64,000 bases of DNA from Candidatus Helarchaeota archaeon. Lineage in GTDB: Archaea > Asgardarchaeota > Lokiarchaeia > Helarchaeales > HEL-GB-A. Location of the stretch: assembly GCA_013375455.1 (NCBI GenBank), contig JABXJT010000016.1, forward strand, positions 1 to 64,000, written 5' to 3'. Shown here piece after piece: positions 55,601 to 62,458 of this stretch. The translations under genes were made by a program, and so were the position numbers. The number at the start of each line of letters is the position of its first letter. The stretch's first letter is position 1. The notes under the pieces are model-generated. The model ran no database searches and was not told where the DNA came from. It was given only the letters and a program-made list of their open reading frames with translations.

Positions 55601-56747
55601 TTTCAAAAATTAATTGGTTATTAAGCGAACCTGCCAAGAATGAGGCGCCATAGGTCGCATTCCAAAAAATGATGGGATCCGTATCATATCCAGTAAAATA
55701 AGTATAAACGCCATAGTTAGAGGTTAATTCATGAGTCATAGACCATTCTACTAAAAAAGTGGCGGATTCATTCGCAGAAAAGACAAATGTTATTGACCCA
55801 CTATGATTGTTATAAACAGATGTGGAAAGCCACTCGCCATCATTATAGTTTTTATCGGTTACTAGAGTACCATTGATTTTCAAGCCAATTTCAGAAGGAG
55901 ATTTTGACACATTAATCAATCCCACTTTTAAAGTGAAATCCCAATCCTTAAGGACCCAGGTAGAGCTTAAATATTGATAAGCAGCACCATCATCTACTTC
56001 TCCACTATCCGTTTCATAACCCCAATTAAAACCAGCTGGACCTCCCCCAAGTGTGCTAGTAAGAACAACAAAAAATGCATTCCCATAAGTATTTGAAGGA
56101 TTCAATTCCACAGGTGATGAAAAAGTAAAATTATACCATTTACTGATATGATCTTCATATGGTATATCGCCTCCTGATTCCGAATAATATTCAGAATATA
56201 ATTCTGAATCAGGAGCTGGTTGCGAAGCCTGTAATGTTGCATTATAAACCTGCACCGTTATATCTTCAAGTCTATCGATATCTTGTACATACATAGAAAA
56301 ATTTGTTATTTTCGTAGAAGCGCTCACATTAAATTGCATTCCAAATGTTTTGTCTCCTATATCTATTCTATCTCCTGTACTGTTATCCTCTATTATGACA
56401 ATATCGGTATCTCGAATGATATTGATAATAGTAATATTAGAAAAAACAACCGACCATGGAATGGGAACGGAAACTTCAAGACTTGCACTTGAATTTTTAG
56501 GAATAGGACCTCCGGTTTTATTACAAATCAACGTAGCGTTAGAGGGAAGCCCAGTGCCAATTATTTTTCCATCGGTTGATGTGATGTCTGTATTTTTTTG
56601 AAGAATTAGTCCTCCAGAGTCCGGTTGACGCTCAATTGTTGTTGTAGCATGATTATTACTGGTTTTTTGACAAAAAGCAAATCCAGCTCCAAGAAGCGGT
56701 ACTAAAAGAAGAAAGAGAAGAAAGAGAACTCTTGTATTTCTTCGCAT
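52686..56747 (-). CDS. giant type I membrane protein with putative longin-like cytoplasmic domain (array copy B)
   Basis: A 1353-residue paralogue of copy A. It shares the signal (MRRNTRVLFLLFLLLVP), a membrane helix at about 1079-1098 and nearly all of the cytoplasmic domain, including HNMVYIMLIFQETGVPLLEY and the final TDTSKSKNKKKEETKLNSKY. The ectodomain is clearly homologous but much more divergent, with different loops and small insertions, notably in the first 350 residues. This pattern suggests conserved inside function with a changing outside. Preceded by GTPase copy C (96 bp) and followed by copy B. Confidence 0.85.
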   Translation of the reverse strand: MRRNTRVLFLLFLLLVPLLGAGFAFCQKTSNNHATTTIERQPDSGGLILQKNTDITSTDGKIIGTGLPSNATLICNKTGGPIPKNSSASLEVSVPIPWSVVFSNITIINIIRDTDIVIIEDNSTGDRIDIGDKTFGMQFNVSASTKITNFSMYVQDIDRLEDITVQVYNATLQASQPAPDSELYSEYYSESGGDIPYEDHISKWYNFTFSSPVELNPSNTYGNAFFVVLTSTLGGGPAGFNWGYETDSGEVDDGAAYQYLSSTWVLKDWDFTLKVGLINVSKSPSEIGLKINGTLVTDKNYNDGEWLSTSVYNNHSGSITFVFSANESATFLVEWSMTHELTSNYGVYTYFTGYDTDPIIFWNATYGASFLAGSLNNQLIFEIPAWKSIINVWKNQTLHADWNSSLLGSSRQVHINDAANASWTIQCNDTNYVESVYIKRSGILVSEVNGTDTIEVFSNFTNILTSGDANLTVFPLEAYYNDTVGEAITNNRSIKFTPEWRLNDTALSSYPAARLQVIWFNGTAAGINTTILTVNYIPTNITYKSHTSNVQSGESIYAYVNFSNVYTGEGLIGANLLIKNSTSNTIWPAPFQISNDYLNGTYQIAISTLGLTSGSYLLSINLSKPLHQSSEYANLSFTIGVVGGASNISITAPNCIGLDSLNKSYAITNPAPYHNSSVKVRIYYFSNLTLEALSSGIITATWVGGGPAVGWVPAFFGYYNITIDVTGFQAGTNHTLRVSIQQAGYDPATLYIIVPTRKLPTSIQSLEPNYAGYLQDTLVISAIFQDTHHDESIPSVYQLGGNCTIQIGSFYDNMSLLIPLVGIYQYVLDLSLLGVEEGQTYTITLYAFSSEHELAMVNVSLYIIPRNAVTLTCLTIPAYFFAGMQFKVYAELTYVNGTPISDAILNTRFRFQPGPFETTPVNLITNSSGIAEIIGDTNPSMDSIQIIIEYSGSTGNQNTTLTSSSIPIIILNSSLILSPLPGDILVGEDLEVTATLRINGTPAADQIVTFTFTDGTNLITEKVAETNSDGKATVTLNVPSGIGEIKVTASYEGPISYIKNSTSITAELEVITILTLIARYSPYWGSAVVGVVIGAAFYQFKYRRPKRRRELKRLEEIASKFDDVHNMVYIMLIFQETGVPLLEYPVSTAEINPVLIAGFLNAISSFKEGIIKTEKPAEDRGWELAYENLEIFWITGELTNYALLSKKKISTYTRKNISNFLKEFEDTYRKELTQFLGDIKIFQPNANNMIKKHLEVDLVLPQRVYISNLDQIPKMSKTKSALIALGMGFEEDQGHFHLAKLLSTAVSAQLESKLKLVGDIHELWQLGIFQPITTDTSKSKNKKKEETKLNSKY

Positions 56748-56843
56748 TTTGATGTTTTCCTCTATATTAATTTCGCGTGTTTCCCATTTCCAATTAATGA
56801 ATTACAGGACCAATTCTTATTTATTAAATTTCACATGATAAAG

Positions 56844-57368
56844 TTAAGGATAATATACTTTATAAGTTTTAATAGCCAATTGAACGAACGCATCCTCCAC
56901 GCCATCGCCGGTCTTAGCAGAGGTTTCGAAAAAATCCACAGCCCCTACCGAAGAGCTATAATTCTTGGCAGCATCTTTGTCAACTTCGTGTTGATCTTCG
57001 AGATCTGCTTTATTCCCAATGATGATGAATGGAATATTCCCAGAAAACTCTTGTAAATCGTTTAGCCATTGGGTAAGGTTGTTAAACGAATCAATGTTCG
57101 TGATATCATACACGAGAAAGGCAGTGGCTGCACCTTCTGCGTATTTTTTTCTCAAATCTCTGAATCGTTCCTGCCCTCCAATGTCAAAAATCATTAAGGA
57201 TATTTCCACATCTGCATAAGCGATGTGTTTCTCGTATACGTTATATCCTATTGTACTAATATAGGTATCTTCGAATTTATCATTAATGAAACGTTCGACA
57301 AGGCTCGTCTTTCCCACGCCTGCGTCCCCAAAAAGAATCATCTTGTACCGAAGTAACTTTTCAGCCAT
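56844..57368 (-). CDS. Ras/Rab-like small GTPase (array copy C)
   Basis: About 174 residues from the ATG at 57368 (MAEKLLRYKMILFGD), with AAAGGTTGG upstream. G1 is GDAGVGKT, with Ala at the Ras-12 position and Gly at 13. The switch I YISTIGYN, G3 DIGGQE, G4 NKAD and ETSAKTG are present; no C-terminal cysteine. It is the first gene of the array on the minus strand, 96 bp upstream of giant gene B. Together with copies A and B it forms a family of three near-identical GTPases. Confidence 0.92.
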   Translation of the reverse strand: MAEKLLRYKMILFGDAGVGKTSLVERFINDKFEDTYISTIGYNVYEKHIAYADVEISLMIFDIGGQERFRDLRKKYAEGAATAFLVYDITNIDSFNNLTQWLNDLQEFSGNIPFIIIGNKADLEDQHEVDKDAAKNYSSSVGAVDFFETSAKTGDGVEDAFVQLAIKTYKVYYP

Positions 57369-57532
57369 TTTACCAACCTTTCCACGGTTCAATTAATTTT
57401 AAAATCAATTAAAATGATATTTATGCCTTCTTGTTGTAAGGAATTTAAATGTAGTTGTTTTCTTTCATATATGATGATAACGTTTAATGGAATGAAATAA
57501 TGGGCGTGGTTGATTAGCAGAGGTGGTTGGCA

Positions 57533-58987
57533 ATGTCGAAAGTGGAGAAGAAATTACGCTTGATTGTTCCAGCCTTGAAGAATGCGGTCAAAGAATGCAC
57601 GGCGTGTGGAGCTTGTCTTCAAAACTGTTATTTGAACAAATATAGTCCTAAGCTTGCCAAGAAAATCATGAGTTCAATTAGAGAATACGTCTTTTCAGAT
57701 TTTAAACGAAGTCTTCCCGGATTAGCAAAAACGGTAATTTGGAGATGCTGCACGGATGAATCTTGTCATTCCTTCTGTCCAAAGGGAATCAGTAAATCGA
57801 TTTTAATGATAGGGCTCCGGTTTGTTTTGTTACAAAAAGGAGAAGCGCCTTTTCTGATTCAACTGATAGAGAGTTCAATGAGGAGAAGTTTCCAAAAAGA
57901 CCCGGAATTTCGATTACAACGAGCTGCAATGAGAATCATTGGACCACTGATGTATCCAAGTAAATGGCTTAAAGAGAGAAGTAGAAAAGAGGTTACTGAA
58001 CGAATACAGAGAGCGAAAAATCCTCAATTTGATAGAATTAAGAAGGGAGCTACTTTATTCATGCCTGGGTGTGGGCATACTTATGGAATGCCCCACTCAA
58101 TTGAGCTCACGATGCGCATTCTGGACAAGGCGGGCGTGGATTATGCAACAATTGGAACGCCTGAATTCTGTTGTGGAGGAGTATTTGCTGTTGCAGGATT
58201 TTTAAAAGGTTCCTTATTAATAGGAGAGCGAACAGGAAAAGCTCTCAAAAAATTAAAGCCAGGAAAAGTAATTACAGCTTGCCCTGGGTGTTTTTCGGCT
58301 TATACTAATAAAGAGATTCCTACAGGAGTGGGAACGAAAACCTTCAAATTCCCTTTGAGTGAAATTCTTGAAGAGGCCGGAATAGAAGTCCTACACCTCT
58401 CTGAATTCCTCTTCCAACTTATTAAAAGTAGAAAAATCAAATTCGAGCGTAGAATAACACGCCCCATTGCAGTTTTAAATTCTTGTTCTACTGGAGGACG
58501 TGCTAAGACCTTGGGAAAGGGAGATGTATCTCAATTCCAGCATGAAATTTTAAAAAGCATACCAGGCGTCGAATATCGGGAGTTACCCCTTTTGAAGGAG
58601 ACAGCCCGCTGTTGTGGAATAACGGTAAAATTGACGGAAAAAGTGGCATCTCCTTTCTCGTTGTTAAATCCGGATCTTGCATTTAATTCTCAGAGGGAAG
58701 TTATTAATGATGCTTTATCTCAAGAAATTCGAGATGTGACAACCATCTGTGGAGGATGTGCGATGATGTATGGGGATGGGCTAAAACAGATGGGAAATCC
58801 CGTGAAATTCTGGGATATGCAAGAATTGTTAGCTCATGCAATGGGAATTAATGTTCATCCACGGCAAACAGATGAAATATTCAATTGGATGAAGTTGAGC
58901 CCACCCTATTTTAAAATTGGAATGTTATCTGCGATTCCCCGACTCATTGAAACCGCAGCTACAGCGGTAAAATATATTTTGAGTTAA
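57533..58987 (+). CDS. HdrD-like Fe-S oxidoreductase with two CCG domains
   Basis: About 484 residues from the ATG at 57533 (an upstream TTG is open); GAGGTGG precedes it. Ferredoxin-type cysteines (CTACGACLQNC) and a second altered set (CCTDESCHSFCPKG) come first. Two CCG-type half-sites follow: GCGHTYG...FCCGGVF...CPGCF and NSCSTGG...RCCGIT...CGGC. Such domains hold a non-cubane cluster in heterodisulfide reductase HdrD. No FAD partner is adjacent, unlike the GlcF-like gene at 42.8 kb. Its electron partner is unknown. Confidence 0.85.
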   Translation: MSKVEKKLRLIVPALKNAVKECTACGACLQNCYLNKYSPKLAKKIMSSIREYVFSDFKRSLPGLAKTVIWRCCTDESCHSFCPKGISKSILMIGLRFVLLQKGEAPFLIQLIESSMRRSFQKDPEFRLQRAAMRIIGPLMYPSKWLKERSRKEVTERIQRAKNPQFDRIKKGATLFMPGCGHTYGMPHSIELTMRILDKAGVDYATIGTPEFCCGGVFAVAGFLKGSLLIGERTGKALKKLKPGKVITACPGCFSAYTNKEIPTGVGTKTFKFPLSEILEEAGIEVLHLSEFLFQLIKSRKIKFERRITRPIAVLNSCSTGGRAKTLGKGDVSQFQHEILKSIPGVEYRELPLLKETARCCGITVKLTEKVASPFSLLNPDLAFNSQREVINDALSQEIRDVTTICGGCAMMYGDGLKQMGNPVKFWDMQELLAHAMGINVHPRQTDEIFNWMKLSPPYFKIGMLSAIPRLIETAATAVKYILS

Positions 58988-59077
58988 AAAATAGTTGTGT
59001 TAACTGACTTTCGTCAGAGAGTAAATCAATCGCCTTTAATTTTGGTTATTTTCCCATTTTCTTGTATTTTTGAAAAT

Positions 59078-59608
59078 TCATTTAAAACGGGAATCATAAG
59101 TCTTCATGGCCAATAGGTTAAAGGCATCTTCAACACCTATTCCAGTTTTAGCAGAAGTCTCGAAAAAACCTAAAGCACCGAGTTCAGAATAAATTCTGGT
59201 TGCCTCTTCTGTAGGAACTTGGCGTTCAGCTTCCAGATCTATTTTATTTCCAATGATGATGAAAGGAACATCCCCAGCAAACTCAATTAAATCTTGTTTC
59301 CAATCATAAATACTGGCAAATGATGATCGATTCGTGATATCATACATTATAAATGCAATGTCTGCGCCTTCAGCATATTTCTTTCTAAGGTCTCTGAATT
59401 TTTCTTGTCCTCCAATATCGTAAATCATTAAGGAGATAGTTTTATTATTATGAGCCATTTGTTTTTCATAGACATTGTACCCCAATGTACTAATATACGT
59501 CTCATCAAATCTATCATTGATAAACCGTTCTACTAACGAAGTCTTTCCAACTCCTTTAGATCCAAAAAGAACCATTTTAAACCGAATTATTATATCATCT
59601 GAATCCAT
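59078..59608 (-). CDS. Ras/Rab-like small GTPase (unlinked paralogue D)
   Basis: A 176-residue protein with G1 GSKGVGKT (15-22), switch I Thr in the YISTLGYN segment, G3 DIGGQE (64 on), G4 NKID and G5 ETSAKTG. It is clearly related to copies A-C but more divergent, and has Lys at the Ras-12 position. No C-terminal cysteine. ATG start with GGGGTG upstream, and an ACTTAAATA element about 60 bases before. It stands 2 kb from the array with its own promoter and no giant membrane gene beside it. Confidence 0.92.
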   Translation of the reverse strand: MDSDDIIIRFKMVLFGSKGVGKTSLVERFINDRFDETYISTLGYNVYEKQMAHNNKTISLMIYDIGGQEKFRDLRKKYAEGADIAFIMYDITNRSSFASIYDWKQDLIEFAGDVPFIIIGNKIDLEAERQVPTEEATRIYSELGALGFFETSAKTGIGVEDAFNLLAMKTYDSRFK

Positions 59609-59667
59609 TGATTACACCCCGAAACAATGAATAATCGAGATCCAACAATTAAAAAATTTGTGAATCT

Positions 59668-59676
59668 ACTTAAATA
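59668..59676 (-). promoter_or_regulatory. putative TATA box of GTPase D
   Basis: On the minus strand TATTTAAGT lies about 60 bases upstream of the GTPase D start. It is a good match to an archaeal TATA box and is followed by the GGGGTG ribosome site next to the ATG. Confidence 0.35.
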
Positions 59677-59715
59677 TCTACTTATAATCTTCTTATAATC
59701 GGGTGAAAAAAAGAG

Positions 59716-60312
59716 TTAAGAAAGGAGATATTTCTCAATCAACGAGATGATGAGGCGCCGGAGCTCGCGTCGGAAAACCGGGCGGATTAAGCGGAGAGTA
59801 TCGACTAGTTCTGCAATGATGGCATCCGCAATGATGTTAATTTCGATTGGTTCTCCCAGGGCAACTTGGCGGATGTAATGTTCATTGACGTGGCTTCTCG
59901 TAACAGATGACGAGAGCGTATAGATGATGCCTGAAGAATCTATGTAATATGGACGGGAATGAGTATCATAGACCTTAACAAATTGGAGTTCCGAAGTGAT
60001 TCTAGTTACGTACCAGTTGATGGATGAGGTTTTTATTTGAAATCGTTTTGCGAATTCATACCTAGATGCGGGATTCGGGTGTGAAAAGGGATGTCTGCTA
60101 GCGATGTATAGGGCAGCAATATAGAGAACATTTCGTTCCCTGGGCCAAGAAGACCCTAGTTTGATGAGGTATCGAATAATGATATCGACTGCATAAAAGG
60201 CATATGATCGTTTAACGCCATGATCCTTGTAGAATTTATAGGCCTCCCGGACATAAGTTTGGATGTAATCATTTTTTAAAGCAATAGGAAGATTAAAATA
60301 TTCTTGGATCAT
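59716..60312 (-). CDS. cyclin-fold (TFIIB-like) protein
   Basis: A 198-residue helical protein. The block VLYIAALYIASRHPFSHPNP with a following EFAKRFQIKTSSINWYVTRI matches the spacing of the first cyclin-like repeat of TFB/TFIIB (a helix ending Ala-Ala-Leu-Tyr-Ile-Ala, then a helix-turn-helix with recognition Ser-Ser-Ile). The N-terminal zinc ribbon of TFB is absent, and the last 60 residues are a separate helical part. It may bind DNA or act as a TFB-like accessory factor. ATG start. Assigned by eye; alternatives are other cyclin-fold adaptors. Confidence 0.6.
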   Translation of the reverse strand: MIQEYFNLPIALKNDYIQTYVREAYKFYKDHGVKRSYAFYAVDIIIRYLIKLGSSWPRERNVLYIAALYIASRHPFSHPNPASRYEFAKRFQIKTSSINWYVTRITSELQFVKVYDTHSRPYYIDSSGIIYTLSSSVTRSHVNEHYIRQVALGEPIEINIIADAIIAELVDTLRLIRPVFRRELRRLIISLIEKYLLS

Positions 60313-60548
60313 TATTTATACACCAATTATTGATTATTTTGCTTTTCCATAGGAAATAACCTTTAACTTTCCCGACAATATTCAATAATATTCTGATATA
60401 TAACCATATGTCACGTAGATCTTTCCAGAATTACACATTTCCAAAAATCTACAATTTGGTAAATTCCAAAACACTTAAATAGATATTTTAGTAATTCTCT
60501 AAATCAGAAAAAGGGTAAACTTTTTTTTCCCTAATTTTAACACCGAGG

Positions 60549-60845
60549 ATGATGACATCGGATACTAAAAACACATATCTCTGGGCAAAGCATTTCCCTG
60601 AGAAACTGTATCATATACTTGCTTTTCTCTCGAGGAAAGGAAATGAAGCACAATTAAGTGAAATTAAGGAAGAATTCAAGGAACAAATTAGTAAGCCGGT
60701 AATCAATGATATTATTTTTGACCTTAAAATGCAAGAATTTGTAGAAGAGAAACCCATGAAGGATCGAAGGAAAAAATTAATCAAACTGACAGAAAATGGC
60801 GCGATGTTGAAACAAAAACTCGCGGAACTTGCTGATATAATGTAA
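60549..60845 (+). CDS. small winged-helix protein
   Basis: A 98-residue protein with a winged-helix layout (ILAFLSRKGNEAQLSEIKEEF, then SKPVINDIIFDLKMQEFVEE and a wing ending IKLTENGAMLKQKL). It lacks a ligand domain, so it is a likely DNA-binding regulator of the MarR/HTH type. ATG start directly after GAGG. The next gene follows after 136 bp and may be under separate control. Confidence 0.72.
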   Translation: MMTSDTKNTYLWAKHFPEKLYHILAFLSRKGNEAQLSEIKEEFKEQISKPVINDIIFDLKMQEFVEEKPMKDRRKKLIKLTENGAMLKQKLAELADIM

Positions 60846-60981
60846 AATTAACTTATAAACGCCTTATTAGTCTTTTCAACTTCTCAATAGAGGGCTGTCC
60901 ATTGAAAAATATAGTTCTATTCGTCAAGCTATTAAATAGTTTTTTAAAAGAAGCTTGCTTAATAAAGAATAGGTGGTACTT

Positions 60982-61377
60982 ATGGGGCGAATTATAAGGA
61001 CAATTAAAATTAAAAAAGACCCAGAGGGTCCTGGCAAAGAAGTAACTGCGATCTTTGATACGGGAGCTGAACGTAGTTACGTGAAGCGAAGCAAACTCCC
61101 TGATGATGTCACTTGCCAGCCCATCGCGGGGTTTACCAGTGGGCTAGGTGGCAAGGATCATCAAATTCAAGAACGGTGTATTTTAAATGCTGAAATTGAG
61201 AAACTTCCATTCGACATCAGTGCCCATCCTATAGAAAATATCGGAATTATTGATGGAGAAGACATAGATGTGATAGTTGGTGCAACTACTATGGAAGAGT
61301 GGGATATCAGACCATTGCCAAAAAAGAAAGAGCTGGACCTTACTGGATTAAAAAAGCGGGAATTTACCGAACTCTGA
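60982..61377 (+). CDS. retropepsin-like aspartyl protease-family protein
   Basis: About 131 residues from the ATG at 60982 with AGGTGG upstream (a GTG three codons earlier is open). The segment VTAIFDTGAERSYVKRSKLP contains the Asp26-Thr27-Gly28 active-site triplet and its hydrophobic setting, and VIVGATTMEEW stands where the second conserved glycine motif of pepsin-like folds is expected. The size matches a single retropepsin-like monomer acting as a dimer. Clan AA proteins are known in bacteria and archaea; activity here is not shown. Confidence 0.75.
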   Translation: MGRIIRTIKIKKDPEGPGKEVTAIFDTGAERSYVKRSKLPDDVTCQPIAGFTSGLGGKDHQIQERCILNAEIEKLPFDISAHPIENIGIIDGEDIDVIVGATTMEEWDIRPLPKKKELDLTGLKKREFTEL

Positions 61378-61656
61378 ATAATTAATCGTATAAATTATAT
61401 ACCCATTTGCTGTACAAGAATTGCTAGAAAACGTATCCTCAGTTGGCGATCCTGATTTGGAAGCAGAATTTGAACCATTGTTGCGTATAATCGACGATAT
61501 TCTCGAAAATCCACCATCCTGAATTTTTTCTTGATAGGTTTTTATCAAAAATAGTTCATAAAATTATCAAATGTTCCCTAGAGAAGTCAAGGAGATCCCA
61601 TCCTGTTTTATAATAATCCACGAATAAAGTTATAACACAGGTTGGCGTGATGGGTT

Positions 61657-62172
61657 ATGGCGAAAGCGGTTGCATATGGCAATAAAAAGTTGGATTTTTT
61701 TATGAATGGGTGTGAATCTGATGAGTATCATCCAGATGAGATAGATCGTCGGATCATTCGATATTTATCGGTTGATGGACGAGCTAGCTATACTCAAATT
61801 GCCGAGTCACTTGGAGTTACTCCTGCTACTGTTAGGAATCGGCTAAACAGATTAATAGATTCTAAAATTATCAAGAATTTCAAACCAATAGTTGACAGGA
61901 AATTGTACAATCTAGACATTTCAGCGTTTTTAATGGTTAATCTCGAATCCACGAAACTGACTGAGGGAGTGGTTACCCAATTACAGGAGTTTTCAGAAAT
62001 CTCACAAATATCTATATTGGCCAGCAATCCAAACATTGTATGCACTGCTTTTGCACAAAATATGGACTTATTTTCGATATTTCTCGCAAGACTCACACTG
62101 ATTGACGGGATAAAGGAAGTAAAGGCAAATTTTATAATTAAGTCTATTTCTCCAGGCTGTTTGATGCAATAA
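61657..62172 (+). CDS. Lrp/AsnC-family transcription regulator
   Basis: A 171-residue protein. After an N-terminal extension of about 25 residues, the HTH domain reads DEIDRRIIRYLSVDGRASYTQIAESLGVTPATVRNRLNRLI. The C-terminal RAM-type domain (ISAFLMVNLESTKL...) follows. Lrp-type proteins bind DNA as dimers or octamers and sense amino acids or other small effectors. The plus-strand gene is preceded by an AT-rich 280 bp spacer. Assignment is firm; regulon unknown. Confidence 0.88.
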   Translation: MAKAVAYGNKKLDFFMNGCESDEYHPDEIDRRIIRYLSVDGRASYTQIAESLGVTPATVRNRLNRLIDSKIIKNFKPIVDRKLYNLDISAFLMVNLESTKLTEGVVTQLQEFSEISQISILASNPNIVCTAFAQNMDLFSIFLARLTLIDGIKEVKANFIIKSISPGCLMQ

Positions 62173-62458
62173 GGGTTCTCTCTTTTTGCAATTTCCTAAT
62201 TGTTAGGTTTTAATTTTAGTTGAAAGACGTTAAAAGGGAAATTGGTCAGAAGGTTTCCGGAAAGTTTTCCTACTTTTTTAATTTCAATTAGATCGCATTA
62301 ACTTTTAATGGAAGCGATTTATTAATAATCACGTATTATCAAGGTTAAAGAATTCAATTTGCGATAAAAGTGAATTAGTTTAGAGAGAAACCCCCTAGAA
62401 TCTGATTAAGATTTGAGTTAATTAATCATTAATACTTCAGAATATCAATTTAACCTGG

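Larger units (their letters stand above)
47313..56780 (-). repeat. tandem duplication of a receptor-plus-GTPase unit
   Basis: Two units, 47313-51960 and 52093-56760, each consist of a giant membrane-protein gene followed by a small GTPase. The spacers also match: the 70-base stretch between receptor stop and GTPase start, and the first 70 bases upstream of the receptors (TTTGATGTTT.CC.T.TATATTAA, then a GCGTGTTTCC.ATTTCC stretch). The duplicated sequence includes the spacer, so both units arose from one ancestral block. A third GTPase precedes the array. Confidence 0.8.

Noticed and set aside
61378..61656. A short frame ending ENPPS just after the retropepsin-like gene
   Set aside because: It has no convincing start or ribosome site and only about 35 codons; it may be a decayed gene end.
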